Below, piece by piece: positions 8,406 through 17,184 of a stretch of DNA of 64,000 bases. Source of the stretch: Anaeromyxobacter dehalogenans 2CP-1 (GTDB lineage Bacteria; Myxococcota; Myxococcia; Myxococcales; Anaeromyxobacteraceae). The DNA lies in NCBI RefSeq assembly GCF_000022145.1, contig NC_011891.1, positions 3,516,501-3,580,500 of the forward strand, read 5' to 3'. Under the pieces are notes generated by a model. The model had not been told where the DNA came from. It saw only the letters and a program-made list of their open reading frames with translations, and did not search any database. How positions within the stretch are numbered: position 1 is the first letter of the stretch; every line of letters starts with the position of its first letter. The position numbers were made by a program, and so were the translations under genes.

Positions 8406-9893
8406 TTGCCCGCCCGCGCCCCGCTCGTCGTCGCACGTGCCGTCCTGGCGCTGGGCCTGCTCGCCGCGGGGCTGATCGTCGCCTTGCTGCTCGCCGGCGG
8501 GCTCGCCGCGGGGGCGGTCCTCGCCGTCCCCACCGGGCACTGGGCGCTCGGCGCGCTCTCCGCGGCGGCGGCCGCGCTCGTCATCCGCTGGCTCCTCCTG
8601 CTCCGCGTCGCGCCGGTGCGCCTCACCGGCATCGACGTGCGCGCCTCCGAGCAGCCGGCGCTGGTCGCGCTGGCGAGGACGGTCGCCCAGCGGGTGGGCG
8701 CGCCCGCGCCGCGCCGCGTGTGCCTGGTGGCCGGGGTGGAGGTGATGGCCATCGAGGAGGGCGGCGTCCTCGGCCTCGGCGCGCACCCGGTGCTCGGGAT
8801 CGGGCTGGGGCTGATCGCGCTGCTGGGCGTGTCGGAGCTGGAGGCGGCGCTGGCCCACGAGCTCGGGCACCGGCGCGCGGGCGGGCGCGCCGGCGGCCTC
8901 CTGCACCGGGCGCGCGCGGTGCTGACGCGCGCGTCGGCGCCCGGCCGCGGCGGCGTCGCCGGGGCGCCGTTCCGCCGGCTCTGCGCCGCGTACCTGCGCG
9001 CCACGCTGCACCTGGCGCGCGCCCAGGAGCTGCAGGCGGACCGGGCCGCGATCCAGGTGGCCGGGGCCGCCGCGCACCTCGCGGCGCTGGAGCGCGCGGC
9101 GCGCGGCGCGGTGCTGTTCACCGCTTTCCTGGCCGACGAGGTCGAGCCGCTCGTGGCCGAGGGGCACCAGCCGGAGAACCTGTACGACGGCTTCCGCGCC
9201 TACGAGGCCGAGCTCACCGAGCAGGGCCGCTCGGGCGCGCTGGATCGCGAGCTGGCCCGCACGCCCGCCGAGCCGGAGGGCCTGCACCCTCCCCTCGCCG
9301 CGCGCCTCGCGTTCGCGCGCGCGTTCCCGGACGCCGGCCGCCCGCGCGACGCGCGGCCCGCGCGCAGTCTCCTGCTCAACGCCGAGCGCCTGGAGCGCGA
9401 GCTCGGGGCGCGCGTGGCGGCGGAGCGCGCGGGGGAGCGGCCGCTCGCGGTGGTGCCGTGGGCCGAGGTGGGCGCGCGCGTGTACGGACCGCGCGTGGAG
9501 CGGGCCGGCCGCACCTACGCGGCCCGCGTGGCCGCCGAGTTCGGCGCGCCCGCGACCGGTCAGGGGGCGCTGGCCGCGCTGGTGCCCACGCTGGAGCGGC
9601 GGCACGACGAGGCCGCGGCGCTGGTGCTCGACCCCTCGCTCGCCTCGGTCCCGGTGGACGACCGCACGCGCCAGGTGGAGCGGATCGTCTCGCACGCGCT
9701 CGGCGCCCTGGTGGCGCTGTCGCTGGTCGAGCGCGGCGGCGCCTGGCGCAGCGAGATCGGCCGCCCGGTGGAGGTCGCGGTGGGGCGCGCGGTGGTGGCG
9801 CCGTTGCACGTCGCGGAGGAGGCGCTCGCCGACCGCTCGCGGCTCGCCGAGGTGGTGCGGCGCGCGGTGGAGACGCCGCAGGACTCGACGTGA
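8406..9893 (+). CDS. M48-family zinc metallopeptidase, membrane bound
   Basis: A ~495-residue protein with two N-terminal hydrophobic segments (residues ~8-30 and ~38-65) and the zinc site H151-E-L-G-H155, as in HtpX/Ste24-like M48 peptidases. A candidate third zinc ligand is in AQELQADRAA about 50 residues later. The C-terminal half (~200 residues) is charged and unrecognised. TTG at 8406 was chosen because GGAGGT lies at 8391-8396; an in-frame GTG at 8355 overlapping the previous stop would add 17 residues. It likely acts in membrane-protein quality control. It overlaps the kinase gene by 4 bp. Confidence 0.75.
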   Translation: MPARAPLVVARAVLALGLLAAGLIVALLLAGGLAAGAVLAVPTGHWALGALSAAAAALVIRWLLLLRVAPVRLTGIDVRASEQPALVALARTVAQRVGAPAPRRVCLVAGVEVMAIEEGGVLGLGAHPVLGIGLGLIALLGVSELEAALAHELGHRRAGGRAGGLLHRARAVLTRASAPGRGGVAGAPFRRLCAAYLRATLHLARAQELQADRAAIQVAGAAAHLAALERAARGAVLFTAFLADEVEPLVAEGHQPENLYDGFRAYEAELTEQGRSGALDRELARTPAEPEGLHPPLAARLAFARAFPDAGRPRDARPARSLLLNAERLERELGARVAAERAGERPLAVVPWAEVGARVYGPRVERAGRTYAARVAAEFGAPATGQGALAALVPTLERRHDEAAALVLDPSLASVPVDDRTRQVERIVSHALGALVALSLVERGGAWRSEIGRPVEVAVGRAVVAPLHVAEEALADRSRLAEVVRRAVETPQDST

Positions 9894-10744
9894 GCGCGGC
9901 GCCGCGGGTCCTCGCCTGCGGGCACGTCACGCTCGACCGGGCCGGCGAAGCGCAGGTGCCCGGCGGCTCCGCGTGGTACGCCGGCCACACCTGGCGCGGC
10001 CTGGGCGCGCGCGTGCGGGTGCTCACCGCGGCCGGCCCGGAGCTCCCGGCGGCGGCGCTCGCCGGGCTCGAGGCCGCCGTCCTCCCCGCGCCGCGCACCA
10101 CCGCCTTCGAGAACCGCTACGGCGCCGGCGGCGTCCGCGCCCAGCGCGTGGAGGCCGCGGCGCCGCCGCTCGACCCGGGCGCGCTCCCCCGCGGCTGGCG
10201 CGAGCCCGACGTGCTGCACCTGGCGCCGGTGCTCGGAGAGATCGACGTGCCCGCGTTCACCGCAGCGGTCCGGGCGCGCGTGGTCGGGCTGGGCATGCAG
10301 GGCCTGGTGCGCGCAGTGCTGCCCGGCGGCGAGGTGGCGCAGCCGCGCTGGGAGCCGGCGCCGGGGGCGCTCGCCGGCGTGGACGCGGTCTTCGTCGGCG
10401 AGGACGACCTGCGCGGCCAGGGCGACCTCGTGGCGCGGCTGGTCCGGGCGGTGCCGATCGTGGTGCTGACGCGCGGCGCGCGGGGGTGCGAGGTGATCGC
10501 GCGCGGGCGGGCGCGGCGGGTGGGCGTCTCGCCGGCGCGGGAGGTGGATCCGACCGGGGCCGGGGACGCGTTCGCGGCCGGGTTCCTGTTCGGGCTCGCG
10601 CGCGGCGACGCCCCGGTGGACGCCGCCCGCCTCGGCGCGGCCGCCGGCGCCATCGCGGTCGAGGCCCGCGGCGGCGGCGCGCTCGATCGCATGGGCGAGG
10701 CCCACGCGCGCGCGGCGGCGGTGCCGGTGCTCGACGGCGCGTGA
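9890..10744 (+). CDS. PfkB-family carbohydrate kinase
   Basis: A 284-residue ribokinase-fold protein. It has the N-terminal GG motif (VPGGSAWYAG, residues ~24-33) and the C-terminal signature DPTGAGDAFAAGF (about residues 222-234), where the aspartate after GAG is the catalytic base. The GTG start overlaps the upstream stop (GTGA), so it is translationally coupled to the peptidase. The family phosphorylates sugars, nucleosides or related alcohols; the substrate is not evident from motifs or context. Confidence 0.8.
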   Translation: MSAAPRVLACGHVTLDRAGEAQVPGGSAWYAGHTWRGLGARVRVLTAAGPELPAAALAGLEAAVLPAPRTTAFENRYGAGGVRAQRVEAAAPPLDPGALPRGWREPDVLHLAPVLGEIDVPAFTAAVRARVVGLGMQGLVRAVLPGGEVAQPRWEPAPGALAGVDAVFVGEDDLRGQGDLVARLVRAVPIVVLTRGARGCEVIARGRARRVGVSPAREVDPTGAGDAFAAGFLFGLARGDAPVDAARLGAAAGAIAVEARGGGALDRMGEAHARAAAVPVLDGA

Positions 10745-10749
10745 GCGCG

Positions 10750-11100
10750 CTACCCGCCCTCGCCCCTCGCCGTCGCCTCCAGCAGCGCCCAGAGCCGGCC
10801 CAGCGTCCGCCGCGGCCACGGCGCGTCCTCCTCCGGCTCGCGGTGCGCGGGCGAGACGCCGTGCAGCGCCGCGATCACCTGGATCGCGTACTTCACCACC
10901 GTGTCCTGCGCCAGCTCGCGGCTGGACACGCCGTCGCCGATCTCGCGCTCCTCCTCGCCCGGCACGAGGACGCACACCGGCCGCCAGTAGCCCGGCTCGG
11001 CGTGCGGGAGGACCGCCAGCCAGGTCCCCTCCCCCTCGCCGCCCGAGGAGAGGTCGAGCCACAGCCCGCCGTCGCGGGGGATCCACCGGAGAGGTGCCAT
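10750..11100 (-). CDS. Hypothetical protein, 116 residues
   Basis: Not recognised. The protein is acidic, has no signal peptide or membrane segment, and begins APLRWIPRDGGLWLDL. It has a central VLVPGEEEREIGDGVSSRELAQDTVVKYA and a charged C-terminal helix. The codons have the strong third-position G/C of real genes here. The ATG at 11100 was chosen; an upstream extension to 11145 would overlap the divergent gene's start. It converges with the kinase gene, 5 bp away. Confidence 0.6.
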   Translation of the reverse strand: MAPLRWIPRDGGLWLDLSSGGEGEGTWLAVLPHAEPGYWRPVCVLVPGEEEREIGDGVSSRELAQDTVVKYAIQVIAALHGVSPAHREPEEDAPWPRRTLGRLWALLEATARGEGG

Positions 11101-11143
11101 GATTCCGCATTCTACCCGGGAGATCGCTGCTAGGCTCCGCGCC

Positions 11144-12202
11144 ATGGCCCCCTCCCTCGTGATCTACGGCGCCTACGGGTACACCGGCGAGCTGGTCGCG
11201 CGCGAGGCGGCCGCCCGCGGCCTGCCGGTGGTGCTCGCGGGCCGGGACTCGGAGCGCCTGGCCCGCCTCGGCCGCGCGCTCGGCCGCCCGTGGCGCGCGT
11301 TCCCGCTCACCGACCCCGAGGCGCTCCGGGCCGGGCTGCAGGATGCGGGCGCGGTGCTGCATTGCGCCGGCCCCTACGTGGACACCTGGCGGCCCATGGC
11401 CGAGGCGTGCCTCGAGCTCCGCGTGCACTACCTCGATCTCGCCGGCGAGGCCGCGGTGTACCGCGCGCTCGCCGTCATGGGGCTCCACGCGGAGCGGGCC
11501 GGCGTGATGCTGCTCTCCGGCGCCGGGTTCGACGTGGTGCCCACCGACTGCCTCGCCGCGCACGTGGCCCGGCGCCTCCCCGGCGCCGTCCGCATCGCGA
11601 TCGCGATCGACGCGCTCGGCCGCCTCTCGCGCGGCACGGCGCGCACCGTGATGGCGCACGCGGGCGACGCCGACGCCCGGGAGCTGAACCCGCACCAGCC
11701 CGCCGCCCGGAGGTTCGACCTCGGGTCCGGCCGCCTCGAGGCGGTGCAGGTGCCGTGGCCCGAGCGCGTCGCGGTGCCGCGCTCGACCGGCATCCAGGAC
11801 GTGGCGGTGTACCTGTGCGCCTCGCAGGCGCGGCGCCTCCTGCTCCGCGCCGTCCCGGCCGTCGCGCCGCTGCTGGCGCTCCCGGGCGCGCGGGCGCTCG
11901 CGGTGCGCCTCCTCTCCGGCGGCGCCGCGGGCCCGGACGCCGAGGCCCGCGCGCGCGGCCGGAGCCGCGTGTACGCCGAGGCGGTGGACGCGGCCGGCGC
12001 ACGGGCGGCGTCGCGCCTGGCGCTGCCCGAGGGCTACGCGTTCACGGCGCACGCCGCGGTGGAGATCGCCGCGCGCGCGCTCGCCGGCTACGCGCCGCCG
12101 GGCTGGCACACCCCGGCGTCCGCCTACGGCCCCGACCTCGTGACCGCGCTCCCGGGCGTGACGCTCGAGGACCTGCCGCTCGCGCGCCCCGCGAGCCCCT
12201 AG
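11144..12202 (+). CDS. Saccharopine-dehydrogenase-like NAD(P)-binding oxidoreductase
   Basis: A 352-residue protein with an N-terminal Rossmann motif GAYGYTGELVA (residues ~8-18), then the conserved VLHCAGPY and YLDLAGE segments of trans-acting enoyl reductases and saccharopine-dehydrogenase-like proteins. These are cytosolic NAD(P)-dependent reductases, some acting in lipid modification. The ATG at 11144 puts the dinucleotide fold at the N-terminus; an earlier ATG at 11099 overlaps the divergent gene. Its stop shares a CTAG tetranucleotide with the stop of the convergent RNA methyltransferase gene. Confidence 0.8.
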   Translation: MAPSLVIYGAYGYTGELVAREAAARGLPVVLAGRDSERLARLGRALGRPWRAFPLTDPEALRAGLQDAGAVLHCAGPYVDTWRPMAEACLELRVHYLDLAGEAAVYRALAVMGLHAERAGVMLLSGAGFDVVPTDCLAAHVARRLPGAVRIAIAIDALGRLSRGTARTVMAHAGDADARELNPHQPAARRFDLGSGRLEAVQVPWPERVAVPRSTGIQDVAVYLCASQARRLLLRAVPAVAPLLALPGARALAVRLLSGGAAGPDAEARARGRSRVYAEAVDAAGARAASRLALPEGYAFTAHAAVEIAARALAGYAPPGWHTPASAYGPDLVTALPGVTLEDLPLARPASP

Positions 12203-12912
12203 CCCTCCCGGCCTCGCCCGAGCGTCCGCAGCGCCGCGAGCCACAGGCGCGCCTCGCGCCGGCCCAGCCGCGCCCGGCGCAGCGCGGCGGTGAGATCGCG
12301 GACCGCGTGGCGCTCCGGCCCGGCCAGGAAGCCCCCGCCCCGCAGCGCCGCGCGGAGCGCGTCCTCCACCGCGGTGAGCTCGGCGTCGGTCGCCCCGGCC
12401 TCGGCCGCACGCGACGGTGGCGCGGCGGCCGCGAGCGCCGCCTTGCGCAGCTCGTAGAGGTAGACGAGCGCCGCCTGCGCCAGGTTCAGCGAGGGCTGCG
12501 CCTCGCCGGCGGGGATGGCGGACAGGTCGTGGCAGCGGTGCACCTCGTCGTTCGTGAGGCCGCTGCGCTCGTCGCCGAACACGATCGCGGTCCGGCCGGC
12601 GGCGGCGCGCTCCAGCGCCTCCCGGGCCACCTCGGCCGGCGGGAGGCGGCGCTTGCCCTTCACCGTCCGCGAGCTGGTCCCGACCACCCAGGCGCAGTCG
12701 GCCACGGCCTCGTCGAGCGTGCGCACCAGCCGCGGACGATCGAGCAGCTCCTCCGCGTGCACCGCGACGCGGCGCATGGCCGCGAAGTCGTGCGTCCCCA
12801 GCTCGGCGATGGCCCAGTCGTCCGCGCCGAAGTTCTTCATGGCGCGCGCCACCGCGCCGAGGTTCTCGGGGTTGCGGGGGCGCAGCAGCACCAGGCGGAC
12901 GGGGAGGCGCAT
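12199..12912 (-). CDS. SpoU-family (TrmJ-type) RNA 2'-O-methyltransferase
   Basis: A 237-residue SPOUT methyltransferase. It shows motif 1 RNPENLGAVARAMKNFG near the N-terminus, motif 2 IVFGDERSGLTNDE and motif 3 IPAGEAQPSLNLAQAA, which form the trefoil-knot SAM site. Length and a C-terminal helical extension match TrmJ, which methylates tRNA position 32. LasT-like relatives have similar motifs, so the exact target is uncertain. The ATG at 12912 was chosen because motif 1 normally begins within the first ~15 residues. Confidence 0.82.
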   Translation of the reverse strand: MRLPVRLVLLRPRNPENLGAVARAMKNFGADDWAIAELGTHDFAAMRRVAVHAEELLDRPRLVRTLDEAVADCAWVVGTSSRTVKGKRRLPPAEVAREALERAAAGRTAIVFGDERSGLTNDEVHRCHDLSAIPAGEAQPSLNLAQAALVYLYELRKAALAAAAPPSRAAEAGATDAELTAVEDALRAALRGGGFLAGPERHAVRDLTAALRRARLGRREARLWLAALRTLGRGREG

Positions 12913-12963
12913 CGCGGCGCATGGTACCGCGCCGGCCCGGCCCGGCCGTGCTAAAGGAGGCGC

Positions 12964-13632
12964 GTGCCCCACGCCGCGCGGTTCCTCGAGAACCCGTTCC
13001 AGCTCCACGTCACGTTCGACCTCGCCGCGACCTACCTGTTCGCGGTGACGGGCGCGCTGGCCGCGATCGCCAAGCGGTACGACCTGGTGGGCGTGCTGGT
13101 GCTCGCGTTCGTCACCGGCCTCGGCGGCGCGCTGCTCCGCGACGGCCTGTTCCTGCAGTTCGGCCCGCCCGCCGTCGTCACCGACGGCCGCTACCTGGTG
13201 GCGGTGGCGCTCGGGGCGGCCACCGGCATCTTCTTCGGCCGGCGGCTGCACCGGTTCCGCATCCCGTTCCTGCTCGCGGACGCCGTGGCGCTCGGGACGT
13301 ACGGGGTGGTCGGCGCGCAGAAGTCGCTCGCGGTGGGGCTGCCGGTGGTCACCGCGCTGATGGTCGGCGCGGTGAACGCGGTCGGCGGCGGCATGCTGCG
13401 CGACGTCCTGGTGCGGGACGTGCCGCTCGTCTTCAAGCCGGGCGAGTTCTACGCGCTCGCCGCCATGGCGGGAGAGCTGGTGTTCCTCGGCCTCACCCGC
13501 GGCGCCGGGCTGCCCGGCACGCTCTCGGCGCTGATCGCGATCGCCGCCGCGTTCGCGGTCCGGATCCTGTCGGTGTGGCTGGGCTGGCGGACGGAGGCGC
13601 TGTCGGGCGAGGACGGGACAGGCGAGCGCTAG
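12964..13632 (+). CDS. TRIC/UPF0126-type membrane channel protein
   Basis: A 222-residue protein with about seven hydrophobic helices in two homologous halves. Each half has the family hallmark: GLGGALLRDG in the first and VGGGMLRDVL in the second. Prokaryotic TRIC-family proteins are trimeric cation (K+) channels; others of this UPF0126 family have been linked to glycine transport. GTG start with AAAGGAGG immediately upstream. No operon partner. Confidence 0.82.
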   Translation: MPHAARFLENPFQLHVTFDLAATYLFAVTGALAAIAKRYDLVGVLVLAFVTGLGGALLRDGLFLQFGPPAVVTDGRYLVAVALGAATGIFFGRRLHRFRIPFLLADAVALGTYGVVGAQKSLAVGLPVVTALMVGAVNAVGGGMLRDVLVRDVPLVFKPGEFYALAAMAGELVFLGLTRGAGLPGTLSALIAIAAAFAVRILSVWLGWRTEALSGEDGTGER

Positions 13633-13719
13633 TTCACTTGCCGCGGGTCAATGCCGACCCGGCAGGGGTTCCCTTAAGGTGCGCCCTCCGAGGATTCTTT
13701 CCCGCGCACAGGAGCTCCC

Positions 13720-14289
13720 ATGTCGCTCGTCCGCAGCCTGCTCGTCGCCGCCCTCGCCCTCGCCGTCCCGCTCACCACCCGCGCCGCGGGCGGTCACGAC
13801 AGCGTGGGCTGCGGCGGCTGCCACTCCATCCACACCGCGAAGGGCAAGATCATCTTCGCGGTCACGCCGAACACGAAGGCGCTCGACCCCAAGACCAAGC
13901 AGCCGTACTCCGGCACGACCGCGCTCTGCCTCGCCTGCCACGCCGACTCGAAGGACGGCGGCCAGGGCTACGCGCCGGTGTCCGGCCACATGAGCCACCC
14001 GTACGGCGTCTCCAGCGTGAACCCGAAGGTCGCGAAGGTTCCGGGCGAGCTGCTGCGAGACGGCCGCTTCGAGTGCATCGGCTGCCACGATCCGCACCCG
14101 TCCAACCCGAACTACAAGTACCTCCGCGTCGACACCGCCAAGGGCCAGCAGATGGACGCGTTCTGTGGCGTGTGCCACCCGGGCAAGGCCGACGCCGCCA
14201 CCGTGAAGCAGGCGGCGCTCTTCACCTCGATGGACGAGTCCGGCGCGAAGCGCGCCGCCGCGCCCGCCCCTGCGCCCGCGAAGAAGTAG
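13720..14289 (+). CDS. Secreted tetraheme c-type cytochrome
   Basis: A 189-residue protein with a cleavable signal peptide (about 23 residues, ending near TTRAAG) and four CXXCH haem-attachment sites at residues ~31 (CGGCH), 70 (CLACH), 119 (CIGCH) and 149 (CGVCH). Several extra histidines (for example in GHMSHPYG) could serve as distal ligands. It resembles the doubled-CXXCH cytochromes involved in periplasmic electron transfer during anaerobic respiration. The C-terminus is an Ala/Pro/Lys tail. No reductase partner is adjacent, so its redox partner is unknown. Confidence 0.88.
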   Translation: MSLVRSLLVAALALAVPLTTRAAGGHDSVGCGGCHSIHTAKGKIIFAVTPNTKALDPKTKQPYSGTTALCLACHADSKDGGQGYAPVSGHMSHPYGVSSVNPKVAKVPGELLRDGRFECIGCHDPHPSNPNYKYLRVDTAKGQQMDAFCGVCHPGKADAATVKQAALFTSMDESGAKRAAAPAPAPAKK

Positions 14290-14358
14290 CGGAGCGAGGC
14301 TCGCCGCCGCCCGTGGCCTGGCGCCGCGGGCGGCGGTGCCGTCCTCGACGGGCGGCTG

Positions 14359-16470
14359 TCAGCGCGCGACGGCCAGCGCGGCGCGGGGTCGCCAGATCTC
14401 GAGCATGCCGCTCGGCGCCGACAACCACACCGGCTCGTAGCGCGCCGCGAGATCGGCCGCGAGCGCGGCGCCGCAGGGCGTCTCCAGCAGCTCGCGCGTC
14501 GCGCCCCACACCAGCACGTAGTCGATCCGCCCGAGCCGCCGCGCGCCCCGCAGGTCGACGCACGGGGGGACGCCCTCCATCCTCCCCAGCGATCCCGCGA
14601 TGACGCGGAACGGGTTCCGGCCGGCGGGGAAGCGCACCGGGCAGTGGTCGGTGTTGGCCTGGCTGTTCTTGAGGTCCACGCCGCCGCGCGCCGCCACGAT
14701 CCAGCCGGTCGCGTGCAGGAACGCCTTGATCCGGTAGCCCATGCGCCGCCCGTGCACGTCGCGCGGCCCGTACGGCGAGAGCGCCAGCGGCAGCAGCACC
14801 CGCCCCTCCTCCACCGCCGCCGAGGCCGAGGCGTACTCCTCGAGGTAGGCCGAGAGCTGCCGCTGCTTGTCGAGCCGCACCCCGAGCGCCACCACCGCGA
14901 TGGCGGCGAGCGCGACCGCGGCGCGCCGCGCCGGGGCGGCCGGGCCCGCCGGGGCGGCGCCGATCCAGGCCGCGACGCAGAGCAGCGCGAGCAGCGCCAT
15001 CCGATCCGACACGTGCGCGCCGGCGGCCACCACGTCCGGCACGGCGAAGTACAGGGACGCGAACGCGGCGGCGGCGACGAGCCAGCCGTCGTGCGCGCGG
15101 AGGCGCGGCCCCCGTCCGGCGCGGACGAGCGCGGCGTGCACCGCGGCGACCGCCAGCACCAGCATCACCGCCATGGCGAGCGGCAGCTCGCGCCGGTCGA
15201 TGGAGACGAGCGAGTACCCGGCGGCGAGCTTCGCCGCGAGCTCCGCGAGCGGGATGCGCGCGGCGACGCGGTCGCGGTGCGCGAGGAGCCAGGCCGCGAG
15301 GAGCAGCAGGCCCGGCGCCGCGGCGGCGAGCCCCACCGCGGCGCGCCGCGCGTACGCCGCCGCCACCCGGCGGCGGCGGGCGGGGTGGCGGCGCGCGCGC
15401 GCGAGCGAGCGGGCTGCCCGCACGCCGAGCACCGCGCCCGCCACGAGCAGCGCCGCGGCGAACGCCACCGAGTGCGCGAGGTAGAGCAGCAGCGAGAGGA
15501 CCGCCAGCGCCGCGAAGCGCCCAGGCCCGAGCCGGCCGCGGGTGCGCAGCCAGAACCCCGCCGCCAGGAACGCGAGCGCGACGCCGTAGCAGAAGTTCCA
15601 GAAGCCCATGTGGAACGGGTAGGCGTGCACGAACGGGAACACCGCCAGCGCCGCCCACCAGCCGCGCGGGCCGCGCGGGAGGACCGCGCGGAACGAGATC
15701 GGCATCAGGACGGTGTACCCGCTGAGCACCAGCTTCTCCGCGGTGATCGGCGAGGCGATCGCGAGCAGCGGCGCGAGCAACGCCTGGGTGAGCCAGTTGG
15801 GCTGCGCGCCCCAGTTCGCCTCGTAGTAGCCGCGGAGGAGCGGCGACGCGCCGTGGCCGAGCAGCGCGAGCACGTTCTCGACGTGCAGCGGTCCGTCCTG
15901 GGTGGGGAAGTAGCGGACCAGCCAGATGGGCAGCACGTGCAGCGCGACGAGCGCGGCGAACAGGGTCACCGGGAGCAGGCCGCGCCCGCGCCCGCCGGCG
16001 GCGGGCTTGCGCGCCACGCCCGCGCCGGCCCAGGCCCACCGCGCGCTGCCCGCCCAGCTCCAGGCGAACGCGAGCGCGATGCCCGCGGCCTGGGCCGGCA
16101 GGCGCAGCGACCCGAGCGACGGCCACCCGAGCGCGTGGCGGGCGAGGAGCGCCAGCACCGCGAACGTGCCGAGCTGGATCGCCACGCCGACCAGGCTCAC
16201 GGCGTGGTAGCGGCCGAGCCGCGCCAGGCGCCCATGCCCTCCGCGGCGATCGCGGAAGGTGAAGGCGTCGTGGAGGAGGAAGTTGGAGAGCACGCTCGCC
16301 TCGATGGCGAGCGCGGACGCGGCCACCTCGGGCACCCCGAGCCACTGCGCCAGCGCGTGCAGGACGGCCAGGTTCACCACGACGCCGCTGCCGCCGACGG
16401 CCGCGAAGCGCGCCAGGCGGCCCGCGCCGGGCGCACCCCTCCCGTCCTCGATCCTCGAGCCGAACCTCAT
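14359..16470 (-). CDS. GtrA-domain fusion to large polytopic membrane protein
   Basis: A 703-residue integral membrane protein. Residues ~18-150 form a four-helix GtrA-like domain (FAAVGGSGVVVNL, SNFLLHDAFTF), usually a separate small protein associated with polyprenyl-linked sugar transfer. The rest (from ~165) has many membrane helices and a PTQDGPLH segment after its first helix, reminiscent of the acidic motif in the first loop of GT-C glycosyltransferases. It ends in a ~150-residue soluble domain. A role in envelope glycan assembly is inference. ATG at 16470 has AGAGGGG upstream; a GTG at 16491 would add seven residues. Confidence 0.65.
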   Translation of the reverse strand: MRFGSRIEDGRGAPGAGRLARFAAVGGSGVVVNLAVLHALAQWLGVPEVAASALAIEASVLSNFLLHDAFTFRDRRGGHGRLARLGRYHAVSLVGVAIQLGTFAVLALLARHALGWPSLGSLRLPAQAAGIALAFAWSWAGSARWAWAGAGVARKPAAGGRGRGLLPVTLFAALVALHVLPIWLVRYFPTQDGPLHVENVLALLGHGASPLLRGYYEANWGAQPNWLTQALLAPLLAIASPITAEKLVLSGYTVLMPISFRAVLPRGPRGWWAALAVFPFVHAYPFHMGFWNFCYGVALAFLAAGFWLRTRGRLGPGRFAALAVLSLLLYLAHSVAFAAALLVAGAVLGVRAARSLARARRHPARRRRVAAAYARRAAVGLAAAAPGLLLLAAWLLAHRDRVAARIPLAELAAKLAAGYSLVSIDRRELPLAMAVMLVLAVAAVHAALVRAGRGPRLRAHDGWLVAAAAFASLYFAVPDVVAAGAHVSDRMALLALLCVAAWIGAAPAGPAAPARRAAVALAAIAVVALGVRLDKQRQLSAYLEEYASASAAVEEGRVLLPLALSPYGPRDVHGRRMGYRIKAFLHATGWIVAARGGVDLKNSQANTDHCPVRFPAGRNPFRVIAGSLGRMEGVPPCVDLRGARRLGRIDYVLVWGATRELLETPCGAALAADLAARYEPVWLSAPSGMLEIWRPRAALAVAR

Positions 16471-16625
16471 CGGGCGTTCCCCTCTCGGCACTCACGCTGC
16501 GAAGCCGTGCCGGCGGGGGCATCCCGCCTCGGGAGGAACGGCCCAACGGAGGTTGCACGGGCGGCCGTACGCCTCGCGCGGGCACGACGCGCGCGGCGCG
16601 CGAGCGCCGCGCGGGGCGTTGACGC

Positions 16626-16970
16626 TCAGTTCAGGTAGCGCGGGCGCGGCGCGGCCGGGGGCGGCGCCTCTGCGCCGGCGAGCTCCAGGCCTTGCCGCGT
16701 GAGCAGGTACCGCACCGTCCCGCTCCCGCGCTCGGTGTCGAGCCTCGCCTCGAACGCCGGCCCGGTGATGGCACCGAGCTGGAGCGTCTTCTTGAGGTTC
16801 ACGATGCGGCCGCTGGCCAGGTCGCCCGCGACGGGGCCGGTCGCCGCGTCGCGCCGGTAGAGATCGAGCGCGCCCTCGTGCAGCGTCGCGGCGAGCGAGG
16901 GCGAGAGCGGGATCGAGGAGAAAAGGACCGAGATCAGGGTCCAGCGCGGCGGGGGCGCCTCGGAGGCCAT
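16626..16970 (-). CDS. Hypothetical protein, 114 residues
   Basis: Not recognised. After a short N-terminus, a moderately hydrophobic stretch (LISVLFSSIPLSPSLAATL) is followed by a basic/polar middle and a Pro/Ala-rich end. It is too polar to be a confident membrane protein. The ATG at 16970 follows the short in-frame start at GTGs upstream; codon use is typical of the window. It lies on the opposite strand to the next gene with 214 bp between them, which contains no recognised element. Confidence 0.45.
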   Translation of the reverse strand: MASEAPPPRWTLISVLFSSIPLSPSLAATLHEGALDLYRRDAATGPVAGDLASGRIVNLKKTLQLGAITGPAFEARLDTERGSGTVRYLLTRQGLELAGAEAPPPAAPRPRYLN

Positions 16971-17184
16971 CCGAACGATTGTAACCGAGCGGGCCTGCGC
17001 GCGCCCGCGCGAGCCATGTGCGAGCGACGTACGTACGCGGGATGCGCGCAGCGCGCCGGGAGGTATTGCATGGGGGAGTGGAAACCGGCGCCGAGGTGGG
17101 GCGCCGGGAGGCGCCAGGCCCACGCAGGGAGGAGCCAGCGCCCGCCAGCATGCTTACCCACCGGGCATAGGGAGGGACCTGACC

